A DNA stretch of 64,000 nt from RECM01 sp047921215 (GTDB lineage Bacteria; Bacteroidota; Rhodothermia; Balneolales; Cyclonatronaceae): positions 1 to 64,000 of the forward strand of contig JBLRWO010000009.1 in NCBI GenBank assembly GCA_047921215.1. The letters are read 5' to 3'. Position 1 is the first letter of the stretch. The number at the start of each line of letters is the position of its first letter. A program made the translations under genes and the position numbers. This document shows, piece after piece, positions 40,974 through 50,839 of this stretch. The notes under the pieces are model-generated. The model was not told the DNA's origin, made no database searches, and worked only from the letters and a program-made list of their open reading frames with translations.

Positions 40974-42095
40974 TCACTTAAAAAGTATTTCAATCTTCTC
41001 CGTAGGCGGTTCCGCAGCATTCCGAATCGAGATCTGCTGGGCCGTACGCTGACTTATCGCAATAAGCGCCTCGGATGCCAGGCTGCTTTCTTTTTCGATT
41101 ACAACCGGGGCACCGCTGTCGCTACCGCTGCGCACACGCTCTTCGAGCGGTACTTCGCCGAGGAATGGCACATCAAGTTTTTCAGCCAGCCTTCTGGCGC
41201 CACCCTGACCGAAGATGTAATACTTTTTGTCCGGCATATCGGGGGGTGTGAAATAGGCCATATTTTCGACTATACCAAGCACGGGAACGTTTACTTTCCG
41301 GAACATGGCAACGGCTTTCCGGGCATCGTCGAGGGCAACATCCTGCGGTGTGGATACCACAACGGCCCCTGTAAGCGGCACGGATTGCACGATGGTCAGC
41401 TGAATATCGCCGGTACCTGGAGGCAGATCCATAATCAGGTAATCGAGCTCGCCCCATTCGGCTTCGGTGAGGAACTGCTTGACCGCGCTTGAAACCATAG
41501 GCCCGCGCCATACCACAGCCTGGTCCTGGTCGACCAGAAATCCCATCGAGAGCAACTTAACACCGTATTTTTCGAGCGGGATGATCCGGCGCTGCGTATT
41601 GATGTTCGGCCGTTCATTGATATTAAACATGGTCGGGATGCTTGGACCGTAGATATCGGTATCCACAAGACCGACTTTCGCCCCGTCTCTGGCCAGTGCC
41701 ACGGCAAGATTTACAGAGATGGTCGATTTTCCAACGCCGCCCTTGCCCGAGGCCACCGCTATAATATTCTTGACCCCTGCGAGCATGTTCTCCTGCCCTT
41801 CCGCCTGGGGGGCACGGCCCTGGGTTACTTTTGAATCCATCCTGATGGCGACCTCGGCTTCCGCATCTACCAGATGCTTTATGGCATTGTGGCAGGCGCG
41901 TTCGATTTCGGCCTTCATGGGGCATGCCGGGGTAGTGAGGTTTACGGTAAAGGCTACTTTCTTGCCGTCAATACGGATGTCTTCAATCATATTCAGCGTT
42001 ACCAGGTCCTTACCAAGGTCCGGATCGATAACGTTGCTGAGTGCTTCTTTAACCTGTGTTTCAGTAATGGGCATTATTCCAAATTTTATAGACAT
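40974..42095 (-). CDS. Mrp/ApbC-type iron-sulfur cluster carrier ATPase
   Basis: 373 residues. An N-terminal MIP18/DUF59 domain (about 8-90) has VIDPDLGKDLVTLNMI and TTPACPMKAEIE. A P-loop domain follows with a deviant Walker A, VASGKGGVGKSTISVNLA, then DTDIYGPSIPTMF, GPMVSSAVKQFLTEAEWGELDYLIMDLPPGTGD (seen as separate blocks) and GIVENMAYF. In most Mrp/ApbC proteins ENMSYF is followed by a CxxC pair that binds the cluster; here the text is TPPDMPDKKYYIFG, without cysteines, as in other FCB-group members. It probably delivers 4Fe-4S clusters. It is monocistronic and converges on the propeller gene. Confidence 0.9.
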   Translation of the reverse strand: MSIKFGIMPITETQVKEALSNVIDPDLGKDLVTLNMIEDIRIDGKKVAFTVNLTTPACPMKAEIERACHNAIKHLVDAEAEVAIRMDSKVTQGRAPQAEGQENMLAGVKNIIAVASGKGGVGKSTISVNLAVALARDGAKVGLVDTDIYGPSIPTMFNINERPNINTQRRIIPLEKYGVKLLSMGFLVDQDQAVVWRGPMVSSAVKQFLTEAEWGELDYLIMDLPPGTGDIQLTIVQSVPLTGAVVVSTPQDVALDDARKAVAMFRKVNVPVLGIVENMAYFTPPDMPDKKYYIFGQGGARRLAEKLDVPFLGEVPLEERVRSGSDSGAPVVIEKESSLASEALIAISQRTAQQISIRNAAEPPTEKIEILFK

Positions 42096-42306
42096 TTCCG
42101 GTTACGGGAACTGATATATTCGATGACCGGCATTTATCAGCCATTTTACTGACATAAATCAGCTAATCATCCGCCATCTGCATTCCGTTTCACTCAAATT
42201 TAACGATTCTGCATGAAGGTTTTGTGTAGATTCATGTTTAAACTTCATGATTAAACGTCAGTGTTATAACCCGAAGTAATTTTTCGATCACCACAAGCAG
42301 GCTGTC

Positions 42307-42669
42307 ATGTCAGAATTCATCCATCAAAACAAACCGGTCAGGATTCCTGTGCCGGGCAACAAAACCATCCTTGAACATTTTGGTCTGCTGGCCAACGCGA
42401 TCAGCACATTCTCGGTGGCACGCATGATTGCCCCGCCAGAATGGGGTGAACCCTGGCAGGCGCCTGAATTTGATGAACTTACTCTGATGGTGGGGGGAAA
42501 AATGCAGGTAGAAACCGATAAGGGTACGTTTGAATTGTCGGCCGGCGACTCCTTCTTCAGCAGCGCGGGTAACCGGGTACGCTACAGCAATCCGTTTCAT
42601 GCTGAAGCCGAGTACTGGGCCGTCTGCATACCCGCATTTACCCCTGAAACAGCTAACCGCGATGAATGA
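42307..42669 (+). CDS. Cupin-domain protein
   Basis: A 120-residue small single-domain cupin. The first cupin motif region, EWGEPWQAPEFDELTLMVGGKMQVET, lacks the usual pair of His and keeps a Glu. GTFELSAGDSFFSSAGNRVRYSN is the second. It ends AEYWAVCIPAF. With only acidic residues at the metal positions it may bind a ligand without catalysing a reaction. No substrate is suggested by context. It is flanked by gaps of over 130 bases. Confidence 0.8.
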   Translation: MSEFIHQNKPVRIPVPGNKTILEHFGLLANAISTFSVARMIAPPEWGEPWQAPEFDELTLMVGGKMQVETDKGTFELSAGDSFFSSAGNRVRYSNPFHAEAEYWAVCIPAFTPETANRDE

Positions 42670-42807
42670 ACAGGTTAGCCCGGCATTTTTACTACTTATT
42701 ATCGTCATAACTTAACGTGTACGCAGACAATTGCAGGCCAATCGCCTGGTATAATGACCCCTGCTTTTTTCTTATATTGACGTGATTAAACCAACCTGAA
42801 TAAAATA

Positions 42808-43905
42808 ATGCCAAAGAGAACACCATTTTTTGACGTACACCGGCAGGCAGGGGCCAAAATGATCGATTTTGGCGGGTACGAAATGCCCGTACATTATACA
42901 GGAATCCGCAGGGAGCACCTGGCCGTTCGTGAGCATGCCGGCATGTTCGACGTTTCCCACATGGGCGAATTTTTCATCAGCGGCGATCAGGCTGAAGCCC
43001 TGTTGCAACACATCACCGTTAATGACGTGAGCAAGCTGGTACCCGGCAAAGCCCAGTACAGCGCCATTTGCTACCCCGACGGGGGAATCGTTGATGACCT
43101 GATCGTCTACAAACTGGCTGATGACCGTTTCATGATGGTGGTGAACGCCTCCAACCGCGAAAAGGACCTGGAATGGGTGATGAACAACAACCACATGAAC
43201 GCCCTTGTTGAAGACCTCTCCGACGAAATGTGCCTGCTTGCAGTTCAGGGCCCTAAAGCCGAGTTGATACTGCAAAAAATTACCGGCGTTCCGCTGTCGG
43301 ATATCTCCTTCTATACGTTTGCAACAGGGCGCCTTGCCGGTTTCGACGGAGTGATCATCTCGGCAACAGGATACACCGGCGAACGCGGTTTTGAACTCTA
43401 TTTCGACCGCAGGGAAACCGATCCCAGGGCTGTCTGGTCGGCCATTATGCACTACGGAGTGGCGGAAGGTCTCGAACCTGCCGGACTCGGTGCACGCGAC
43501 ACTCTTCGCCTCGAAATGGGGTATGCGCTCTATGGCAACGATATTTCCAGGGAAACCAATACTATTGAAGCCGGGCTCGGGTGGATTACCAAACTCGCCA
43601 AGGGCGATTTTATCGGGCGGGAAGCGCTTGAAAAAATCAAAATCACCGGACCTGCCCGTAAACTATGCGGATTCGTAATGGATGAAGAGCGCGCCATACC
43701 CCGGCAGGGTTATGAAATTCTGAGTGACGCCGGGGAGGTGATCGGACATGTGACCAGCGGAACCCAGTCGATAACCAGCGGTGCCGGTATCGGAATGGGA
43801 TATGTGAAGACGGGTTTTTCAGGGGAAGACACACGTATTAAAATCAGGGTTCGAAACCGCGATATACCCGCCGTTGTTAAAAAACCACCCTTCATCAGGA
43901 AGTAG
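42808..43905 (+). CDS. gcvT: Aminomethyltransferase (glycine cleavage T protein)
   Basis: 365 residues, the usual T-protein size. It begins TPFFDVHRQAGAKMIDFGGYEMPVHY. AGMFDVSHMGEFFISG holds the conserved folate-site Asp. GGIVDDLIVYKLADDRFMMVVNASN, SATGYTGERGFELYF and GARDTLRLEMGYALYGNDI follow, then a C-terminal barrel ending GIGMGYV. It transfers the aminomethyl carbon of glycine from H protein to THF, releasing ammonia. gcvH and gcvP are not in the window. comB starts 9 bases after its stop. Confidence 0.96.
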   Translation: MPKRTPFFDVHRQAGAKMIDFGGYEMPVHYTGIRREHLAVREHAGMFDVSHMGEFFISGDQAEALLQHITVNDVSKLVPGKAQYSAICYPDGGIVDDLIVYKLADDRFMMVVNASNREKDLEWVMNNNHMNALVEDLSDEMCLLAVQGPKAELILQKITGVPLSDISFYTFATGRLAGFDGVIISATGYTGERGFELYFDRRETDPRAVWSAIMHYGVAEGLEPAGLGARDTLRLEMGYALYGNDISRETNTIEAGLGWITKLAKGDFIGREALEKIKITGPARKLCGFVMDEERAIPRQGYEILSDAGEVIGHVTSGTQSITSGAGIGMGYVKTGFSGEDTRIKIRVRNRDIPAVVKKPPFIRK

Positions 43906-43914
43906 TCTGTTACC

Positions 43915-44634
43915 ATGGAATACACGGTTGATCTCTTTTTTAATTCACGGGCTTTTGTTGAGGAGGAACTGCGTGGCAAAACGGTGGTCGTGATTGATGT
44001 ACTGCGGGCCTGCTCTACCATACTGACGGCACTCTCGTACGGGGCAAAAGGGGTGGTACCCATCAGGGACCTGTCGGAGGCCGGCCCCTTCACCCGCAAC
44101 CTGGATCCCACACGATTTGTCATGTGTGGTGAGCGTGACGGGGTGAAGATTGACGGTTACCACTTCGGCAACTCACCACTGGAATTTCAGCCCTCCGATA
44201 TGGAAAACAAAACGGTGGTGCTCTCCACAACCAATGGAACGATGGCCATTACCCGTGCATCGCTGGCGAAAAACCTCTACATCGCATCGCTGTTAAATGC
44301 ACAGGCTGTTGCCGAACACCTTAAAACGCTCGATCAGGACCTCTTTTTTATCTGTGCCGGATGGAAAAACCGCCTGAGCATAGAAGACATTCTGTGTGCC
44401 GGCTACATTCTGAATGAACTGTTTGGCGACGATCTGCCTGACAATACACGAGATGGTGCCCGTGTTGCCCACGGCCTGTATGTGTCCTGCAGGGACCGCA
44501 TCACCGAAGTGGTCATGACTTCAAATCACGCGGCCAGATTGAGGGATTTGAATTACGGAGCCGATATTGAATATTGCTGTGAATTAAATAAATTTAATCT
44601 TGTGCCTGCATTGCGTGAAGGAATAATCAAATAG
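43915..44634 (+). CDS. comB: 2-phosphosulfolactate phosphatase (ComB family)
   Basis: 239 residues. The N-terminal signature VVVIDVLRACSTILTALSYGAKGVVPI is diagnostic. MCGERDGVKIDGYHFGNSPLEF, VVLSTTNGTMAI, DLFFICAGWKNRLSIEDILCAGYI and a late FNLVPALREG follow. Archaeal ComB dephosphorylates phosphosulfolactate on the way to coenzyme M. Bacterial homologues are common in the FCB group, where sulfonates such as those of sulfonolipids could be the outlet; this is inference. It is positioned 9 bases after gcvT and 3 bases before ftsK. Confidence 0.9.
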   Translation: MEYTVDLFFNSRAFVEEELRGKTVVVIDVLRACSTILTALSYGAKGVVPIRDLSEAGPFTRNLDPTRFVMCGERDGVKIDGYHFGNSPLEFQPSDMENKTVVLSTTNGTMAITRASLAKNLYIASLLNAQAVAEHLKTLDQDLFFICAGWKNRLSIEDILCAGYILNELFGDDLPDNTRDGARVAHGLYVSCRDRITEVVMTSNHAARLRDLNYGADIEYCCELNKFNLVPALREGIIK

Positions 44635-44637
44635 GAC

Positions 44638-47193
44638 ATGGCCCGTAAAAAAAAGAATGGGAATTCCGATGGTGCGTTCATCACACCAGAGAGAAAGCTT
44701 GAGATTATCGGCATCATCATCATGTCGATTGCTGTACTCATTGCACTCAGCATCATAACCTATTCACCAACCGACAACATCCTCATTAAAAACGCCTCTT
44801 TCAGTGAATTGCTCCGGTTTGATGAGGGTACCGCGCTGAGAATAAAAAACGGGCTCGGCATAACTGGGGCCTATCTCTCCTATTTTTTTGTTTACATCCT
44901 TTTCGGCTACCACAGCGCCATACTTGCAGCACTCACCATGCTTTACGGCTGGTTCATATTCAGACATCATAATCTTTCCCGCCTGCATGGAACCGCACTG
45001 CTTTATACCTGTGTGATGGTGCTTCTGGCTGCCATACTGGGCTGGGTTGCTTTGGTGTTTGAGACCGATACCCATTCCTGGAGCGGATTCGCGGGTCTGT
45101 CGTCGGCCAGGATGCTTGGTTTCCTCACCGGAAAAGTGGGTTCACTGATCATTCTCGCTTCCCTGACCATTATTGCGGCCCTGGTGATCGTGGATGGCAA
45201 TATTCAGAACACTATAGACCGTTTCAAGCAGGGTTTCGAGCAGTTCAAAATGCGACGAAGTGAAAATCGTGAACGCCGTGCCGCCGGGGTTGAAATAAAC
45301 AGACAGGCGGTGTACAGTCAACCTGATCCGGACGACGACGATGAAGGTGTAGGGGAAGTGGTTGTAAGCAGAACCAGAGGCAACGTAATTGAGGGCACAC
45401 CTGGTCCGAAAAAATACCAGCTGGAGACCGAAAAAGAAAAACCCAGCATAAACGAGATCATCGAAAAATCGAAAGAGCGTGACCTTACGCGCCACCAGCA
45501 GCAACTTCTGGAAGAAGAAGCCATGAAGAATCTCCCGCCAAGGGCGATCATTGAAAAGCCGGGAGAGACTGGCCAGGATAACACGGTTACTGGTGATGGT
45601 GAGCAGGACGGACCGGAGATATCCGTATTCGTGGGCAAGCAGGAAGAAGAAGCCGATGAGAAGGAATTTGAAAAGCAGCAGAGGGCCAAAGAGATCCCGG
45701 TCATCAAGTACAGATTCCCGCATCCCGGCCTGCTCGACTCACCGCCCAATGAAGGCAACGAGGTCGATTTCGACGAGATCAACGAAAACAAACTGATCAT
45801 TCTCGACAAGCTGAAGCGGCACAATATCGAGATTACAGCGATTGACGCCATCGTGGGTCCAACCGTAACGCTGTACGAACTGCAGCCCTCCCCCGATGTA
45901 AAGATCAGCCGGATTGAGAGCTATGCCAACGACCTCAAGATGGCCATGGCCACCCACGGGCTGCGCATCATTGCCCCGATTCCGGGTAAATCGGCGGTGG
46001 GTATTGAAGTTCCGAACCGCAAGCGGGAAACCGTTTTCATCAAATCTGTGATCGGCTCCCGCAAATTTATGGAAACCGATATGGACTTGCCGGTGGCCTT
46101 CGGCAAAACGATCGAAAACGAGATATTCATGCTGGATCTGGCCAGGCTGCCCCACCTGCTTATCGCCGGTGCCACCGGATCGGGTAAATCGGTCGGTATC
46201 AACACCGTGATCACTTGCCTGCTCTACAAGTGCCATCCCGAAGACCTGAAATTTGTGCTCATCGATCCCAAAAAGATCGAACTTTCTCTCTACAGAAACA
46301 TCCAGAATCATTTTATTGCCACCCTGCCCGACGCCGAAGAGCCCATCGTAACCGATACCAGCCAGGTTCTCGATGTACTTAACAGCGTCTGCAAGGAGAT
46401 GGACGAACGGTATGAGCTTCTGAAAATGGGCGGAGTTCGGGACATCAAGGCCTATAACACCAAAAAGAAAGCCAATCAGCTCGACATCGAACTTGGCCAC
46501 CGCCATCTGCCCTACATCATTGTGGTGATCGATGAGCTGGCCGACCTGATGATTACTGCCGGCAAAAGCATAGAGGAACCGATCGCGCGGATTGCTCAGC
46601 TTGCCCGGGCTGTGGGTATCCATATGGTTATAGCCACACAGCGCCCATCTGTTAATGTAATCACCGGTACTATCAAGGCCAATTTCCCGGCCCGCATCGC
46701 CTATCAGGTCGCATCTAAAATTGATTCCCGCACAATCCTGGATACGATGGGGGCCGACCAGCTCGTTGGACGTGGAGATATGCTCTTCTCCAGCGGAGGG
46801 GCCGGCATGGTTCGTGTGCAGAACGCTTTCGTCTCGACGGAAGAAGTGGATCGTATCACAGCTTTTATCGGTAACCAGATGGGATACAAGAAACCTTATT
46901 TATTACCTCCACCCGACTCTGATAATGGCCAGACTGCCGGAATCCTGGACAAGAGTGAACGAGACGACCTGTTTGAGGAGGCCGCCAGGGTGGTGGTTCT
47001 GCATCAGCAGGGTTCTGTATCACTGCTTCAGCGCAAGCTGAAACTTGGCTACAACCGGGCCGGTCGGATCATCGACCAGCTCTATGCGGCCGGAATCGTG
47101 GGGCCCTACCAGGGCAGTACAGCCCGCGAAGTGCTGATTCAGGACGACGATGAACTCAGAATGCTTCTGGAGGATATAGATGCTGATCAATAA
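44638..47193 (+). CDS. ftsK: DNA translocase FtsK/SpoIIIE
   Basis: 851 residues. Four N-terminal membrane helices (about 22-190) precede a charged, low-complexity linker (about 200-350). The alpha/beta motor follows, with FPHPGLLDSPP, ITAIDAIVGPTVTLYELQP, Walker A GATGSGKSVG near residue 510, Walker B FVLIDPKKIELSLY/YIIVVIDELADLM, and ATQRPSVNVITGTIKANFPARIAYQV. A C-terminal gamma winged helix carries SVSLLQRKLKLGYNRAGRIID for KOPS recognition. It pumps chromosome DNA through the closing septum and activates XerCD at dif. Its end overlaps lolA by 14 bases. Confidence 0.96.
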   Translation: MARKKKNGNSDGAFITPERKLEIIGIIIMSIAVLIALSIITYSPTDNILIKNASFSELLRFDEGTALRIKNGLGITGAYLSYFFVYILFGYHSAILAALTMLYGWFIFRHHNLSRLHGTALLYTCVMVLLAAILGWVALVFETDTHSWSGFAGLSSARMLGFLTGKVGSLIILASLTIIAALVIVDGNIQNTIDRFKQGFEQFKMRRSENRERRAAGVEINRQAVYSQPDPDDDDEGVGEVVVSRTRGNVIEGTPGPKKYQLETEKEKPSINEIIEKSKERDLTRHQQQLLEEEAMKNLPPRAIIEKPGETGQDNTVTGDGEQDGPEISVFVGKQEEEADEKEFEKQQRAKEIPVIKYRFPHPGLLDSPPNEGNEVDFDEINENKLIILDKLKRHNIEITAIDAIVGPTVTLYELQPSPDVKISRIESYANDLKMAMATHGLRIIAPIPGKSAVGIEVPNRKRETVFIKSVIGSRKFMETDMDLPVAFGKTIENEIFMLDLARLPHLLIAGATGSGKSVGINTVITCLLYKCHPEDLKFVLIDPKKIELSLYRNIQNHFIATLPDAEEPIVTDTSQVLDVLNSVCKEMDERYELLKMGGVRDIKAYNTKKKANQLDIELGHRHLPYIIVVIDELADLMITAGKSIEEPIARIAQLARAVGIHMVIATQRPSVNVITGTIKANFPARIAYQVASKIDSRTILDTMGADQLVGRGDMLFSSGGAGMVRVQNAFVSTEEVDRITAFIGNQMGYKKPYLLPPPDSDNGQTAGILDKSERDDLFEEAARVVVLHQQGSVSLLQRKLKLGYNRAGRIIDQLYAAGIVGPYQGSTAREVLIQDDDELRMLLEDIDADQ

Positions 47194-47920
47194 ATTGTTT
47201 TATGTGCTTTTTCTGGTGGTTCCGGTTTGGACGGCTTCGGCCGGTACATCCCATACCGGCACATACGGTAAACCGGAAACATCCTGTGTGATATACCCTG
47301 AATCGGACGCATCAGTACCTGGTTGTGGTATGATGAAGCATGAACAGGACTATCTGAACCAGGTTACCAGGCAGGACGAAAGCAAAATCACCGAGCTCAG
47401 AGAGCGTTTTTCAAACGGTAATGCTTTTACTGCATTCATGACGCACGAATATGTCGATTCATTCACCAGCGATACGGTTATCACCACCGGCACCATCTGG
47501 ATCGGTACTGACAGCTACAAAGTAATCACCGATCAACAGCGTGTGACTGTAGACGGAAGCATTTCGAAGGTGTACAACCGCCCTCAGAATAAGCTTATCA
47601 TCAGTTTTTACGATCCCGAGGAGGATGAATTTGCCCCATCCCGATTTCTGACCGGAGCTCAGGACCGGTACATCATGGAAGAAACCGACTTTGCAGACGG
47701 CACTGTAATCACGCTTACCTCCGATGATCCCTTTGAAATGTTCCGTGAGGTCCGGATTCATCTTAACGAAAAGGGTATTCCCCGTCTCATAACCGGAATC
47801 GATCAGACCGGCAATGAATTCTCTACCTTTTTCGAAAGCGGTGTGTTTATTCAGGCAACCGGGGATCTGTTCAAAATCACCTGGCCGGATAATGCCGAAG
47901 TGGTAGACCTTCGTAACTGA
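47180..47920 (+). CDS. lolA: Outer-membrane lipoprotein carrier protein LolA-like
   Basis: 246 residues with a signal peptide (NKLFYVLFLVVPVWTASA). A LolA-like layout follows: an N-terminal helix (KITELRERFSNGNAFTAFMTHEYV), strands GTIWIGTDSYKVITDQQ, DGSISKVYNRPQNKLIISFYDPE, then FREVRIHLNEKGIPRLITGIDQTGN and FKITWPDNAEVVDLR. The ftsK-lolA order is common in Bacteroidota and supports the call. It ferries lipoproteins across the periplasm. It overlaps ftsK by 14 bases in another frame and precedes the flippase-like gene by 6 bases. Confidence 0.85.
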   Translation: MLINKLFYVLFLVVPVWTASAGTSHTGTYGKPETSCVIYPESDASVPGCGMMKHEQDYLNQVTRQDESKITELRERFSNGNAFTAFMTHEYVDSFTSDTVITTGTIWIGTDSYKVITDQQRVTVDGSISKVYNRPQNKLIISFYDPEEDEFAPSRFLTGAQDRYIMEETDFADGTVITLTSDDPFEMFREVRIHLNEKGIPRLITGIDQTGNEFSTFFESGVFIQATGDLFKITWPDNAEVVDLRN

Positions 47921-47926
47921 CAGCCC

Positions 47927-48943
47927 ATGAAGCGAAACATTCTGAACATCGTCGTCGGGGTACTCATCGGGGCACTGTTCATATGGTTGTCGCTTCGCAA
48001 TGTCGCTGTGGATGAATTTATCGGTATTTTCGGGGATATACGGCTTGGCTGGATATTCCCGTACCTGTTCATCGCTTTCGGCAGTATGCTGCTGAGGGCT
48101 GAGCGCTGGCGCATGCTGATGCAAAAAGAAAAGATGGTACCCGGGCGCCTGAACGTTAACTCTGCGGTAGCCCTTGGAATGATGATCAACTATGCCATCC
48201 CCCGGCTGGGTGAAGTTTCGAGGGCCGCATATGTAGCCAGAAAAGAGAAAATCAGCACATCCAATGTTTTTGGTACCGTTGTGCTGGAACGGATTGTGGA
48301 CCTGGTAACCATGATGCTCCTGCTATTCATTGTACTCCTGTTTACCGCTACCGACAGCCAGACTCTTAGCTCACTGTTCGGCGACGACACCGTAAATCTG
48401 TTACGGATCTTCTACGACCCGTTAAATGCCATATTGTTATTAACCGGCTTGGGTATCAGTATTACTTTCGGTTACCGGATACTGAAACACCTGCTTTCGG
48501 CTGCCAATCGGGAGAAGGCCCGTTCATCTCGGTTAAGAAGCCTCATTGTAACTTTTGTTGAGGGCCTTATCTCTATTCGGTATATAAAAAACTGGCCCTG
48601 GTTTTTGGTTTTAACCGCATTGATGTGGTTTTGCTACATACTGATGAGCTATCTCCCCTTTTACGCATTTTCACTGCCAGATATATATGGTCTCGGCTTC
48701 GGTGATGCCATTGCCGTAACAGCCATAGCGTCGATTGGTGTGGTTCTGCCCTCGCCTGGTGGCGTTGGTACCTATCATTATTTCGTGAAACAGACCCTGC
48801 TTGTACTCTGTGCCGTGCCGGCTGCCACCGGTCTGGCCTACGCGGTTGTGACACACGGGGCCATGATGGTTGTTATATTTACGACATCCCTGATTCTGCT
48901 CGTGCTGAACCAGGTGCGGAGCCCTAAAAATGAAGCTGTATAA
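47927..48943 (+). CDS. Flippase-like membrane protein (LPG synthase TM-domain/UPF0104 family)
   Basis: 338 residues with about eight membrane helices. Family landmarks are LRAERWRMLMQKEK, NYAIPRLGEVSRAAYVARKEKISTSNVFGTVVLERIVDLVTMM (read as the G-E-x-x-R-A and V-x-E-R-x-x-D motifs), and IASIGVVLPSPGGVGTYHYF. This matches the lysylphosphatidylglycerol-synthase membrane domain family, whose lone members are thought to move lipids or glycolipids. The catalytic cytosolic domain is absent. It ends the gcvT-comB-ftsK-lolA run. Confidence 0.88.
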   Translation: MKRNILNIVVGVLIGALFIWLSLRNVAVDEFIGIFGDIRLGWIFPYLFIAFGSMLLRAERWRMLMQKEKMVPGRLNVNSAVALGMMINYAIPRLGEVSRAAYVARKEKISTSNVFGTVVLERIVDLVTMMLLLFIVLLFTATDSQTLSSLFGDDTVNLLRIFYDPLNAILLLTGLGISITFGYRILKHLLSAANREKARSSRLRSLIVTFVEGLISIRYIKNWPWFLVLTALMWFCYILMSYLPFYAFSLPDIYGLGFGDAIAVTAIASIGVVLPSPGGVGTYHYFVKQTLLVLCAVPAATGLAYAVVTHGAMMVVIFTTSLILLVLNQVRSPKNEAV

Positions 48944-49134
48944 ATATCGCAAACAACACCAGCTTGCATTTACATGTTCTCTGTTTGTTTTGTATTTTAG
49001 CAGGAATTGGCATTAACTGTGGCATCACGTTTTTTTTACACATCAGTTTTTTTCCGGTTTTTATTAAACCGGCATACTAAAATCAGTTACTGCAAGTTTG
49101 TTTGAATAATCCCGAATCAAGCTAATCCAAAGAG

Positions 49135-50838
49135 TTGAAACGTCTATTACTGCTTTCTCTCCTCTGTTTTATACCCATTTTAACCGGCGCACAGGACAGA
49201 ACCACACCAACATCACTCCTTCCGGATATCGATCCTCAGGATATCGAGATCCGTGGTGAATTCCGTGCGCGATTTCCGGGCCTGAACCGGCAGCCTATTC
49301 TGGGGTTCAACCCAACACCCCGCGTGTTCAGGCTTGATCCGAACAGGATGCCCTTTATTGAAAATCCGGATCAGGTGGTAGCAACCATACAGGTTGCCCG
49401 CCTTGACGCCCCTGAAGGCCAGGCCCCTCAATACATTCGCTTCCCCGATCAGGGTTACCTGCACAGCCGCCTGGGTGTAGGGCGCTATGTGAGCCCCGAG
49501 GCCGACGTCTATGGCGGAACACCCATAACAGAAAATACATGGTTCCGAGGATCCCTGAATTACCACTCCTCCGACGGGCACCGAAACCGGGAAGTACAGC
49601 CTTCATCCTTCCGGTTTATGGACGCAACCGCCGGAATTGAAACCAGGCTGAGCAACAGGACAAGGGTTGGCGTTAATCTCTCCCTGTTAAATGAATTCAA
49701 CTATGGGATTGAAACCCGGGCCCCCGATTTTACTACAAATTTTCCATCCGGAAATCCCAGGAAAACCTACAACGGATACTCGGCAGGATCCGATATTACC
49801 CATTTTTTCAATGCGTTCAGAAAGTTTGAGGGCGACCTTTCATACAACTACTATAGAGTAAACTACAATTTCCCGTTTGTTGAGCAGTTACGCTCTGAGG
49901 AACAGCGTCTGAAAGGGTCTGTATACTACCAGTGGCCTGGCACATCCATAGGAACCATTTTCGGAATCGGGGCCTTTACCGATGCTGCGCGGCTAGTTCA
50001 ATCCCTACGGGACGACACCAACTGGCATATCTCGGGTGTAAAGGCCACCTGGGAGCAGCCGCTGTCATCCGACATGAAGCTGAGCCTGATCGGTCGCGGG
50101 TATGTTACTTACGACGAGAAAGACGGAAACAATTTCTATATATATCCCGATGCCCGTGTTGAATTCTCAAGCATCCCCAATCTGACGCTGGTCGGAAGAG
50201 TTGGCGGATATATTCTGAATGATGGCCTCAGGGGCTTGCACGAAATCAACCGTTTTGCCGATGAAGGATCCGGACTCATAAATCAGCGCACCATTTATGG
50301 GCTGGGTGAAGCCCGCTATGACTTCCTCGGATCTGCACAAGTATACGCCGGCCTTGCGTACTACATCTACGAAAACTACCAGTACTTTCTGTTTCAGGAT
50401 ATCGGTTATTCCCTGTTCGGGGTAGTTTATGACGATGATACCAGGCGCCAAAAGCTCTATGGCGGATTCCGTTACATCAACCGTCCTTACGGATTTACAT
50501 TTTTCACCGAGGTGCACGTACAGAATACAAAGCTTGATGACGGCACCGAGGCACCCTATGCTGAAAAATTCGGGGTTACAGCTGGTATGACGATCAGACC
50601 TGTCCGTAACCTGAACATTACCATCTGGTCGGACTATATCGGAAATCGCCCCTACAATCTTGAAGGAAACAAACTGTCGGCCTATTATCTTCCCGGTGGC
50701 CGTATTGAATACCGTTTTACTGACGGTTTCGGACTCTATCTTAAAGTTAACAACATTCTCGACCAGGAATACGAGGTCTGGAACGGCTACACGGAGCGTC
50801 TTTTCCAGGTCTACGGCGGGGTAACCTTTAAACTCTGA
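49135..50838 (+). CDS. TonB-receptor-like outer-membrane barrel without evident plug
   Basis: 567 residues from TTG at 49135, with a signal peptide (LLLLSLLCFIPILTGAQ). The mature part is a long series of amphipathic strands. Its end resembles the last strands of TonB-dependent receptors: YRFTDGFGLYLKVNNILDQEYEVWNGY and a final QVYGGVTFKL. No plug domain (usually ~130 residues) or TonB box was recognised, and the length is below that of full receptors. It is the first gene of a unit with two HU-like genes and exbB-exbD-tonB; HU starts 1 base after its stop. It is probably an energised or TonB-linked porin-like protein; the ligand is unknown. Confidence 0.72.
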   Translation: MKRLLLLSLLCFIPILTGAQDRTTPTSLLPDIDPQDIEIRGEFRARFPGLNRQPILGFNPTPRVFRLDPNRMPFIENPDQVVATIQVARLDAPEGQAPQYIRFPDQGYLHSRLGVGRYVSPEADVYGGTPITENTWFRGSLNYHSSDGHRNREVQPSSFRFMDATAGIETRLSNRTRVGVNLSLLNEFNYGIETRAPDFTTNFPSGNPRKTYNGYSAGSDITHFFNAFRKFEGDLSYNYYRVNYNFPFVEQLRSEEQRLKGSVYYQWPGTSIGTIFGIGAFTDAARLVQSLRDDTNWHISGVKATWEQPLSSDMKLSLIGRGYVTYDEKDGNNFYIYPDARVEFSSIPNLTLVGRVGGYILNDGLRGLHEINRFADEGSGLINQRTIYGLGEARYDFLGSAQVYAGLAYYIYENYQYFLFQDIGYSLFGVVYDDDTRRQKLYGGFRYINRPYGFTFFTEVHVQNTKLDDGTEAPYAEKFGVTAGMTIRPVRNLNITIWSDYIGNRPYNLEGNKLSAYYLPGGRIEYRFTDGFGLYLKVNNILDQEYEVWNGYTERLFQVYGGVTFKL

Positions 50839-50839
50839 T

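Noticed and set aside
42670..42807. Possible glycine riboswitch before gcvT
   Set aside because: No conserved aptamer cores or tandem arrangement could be seen in the 138-base gap.
45739..46623. 294-codon open frame antisense to ftsK
   Set aside because: It overlaps the FtsK motor domain, whose Walker motifs prove the sense frame.
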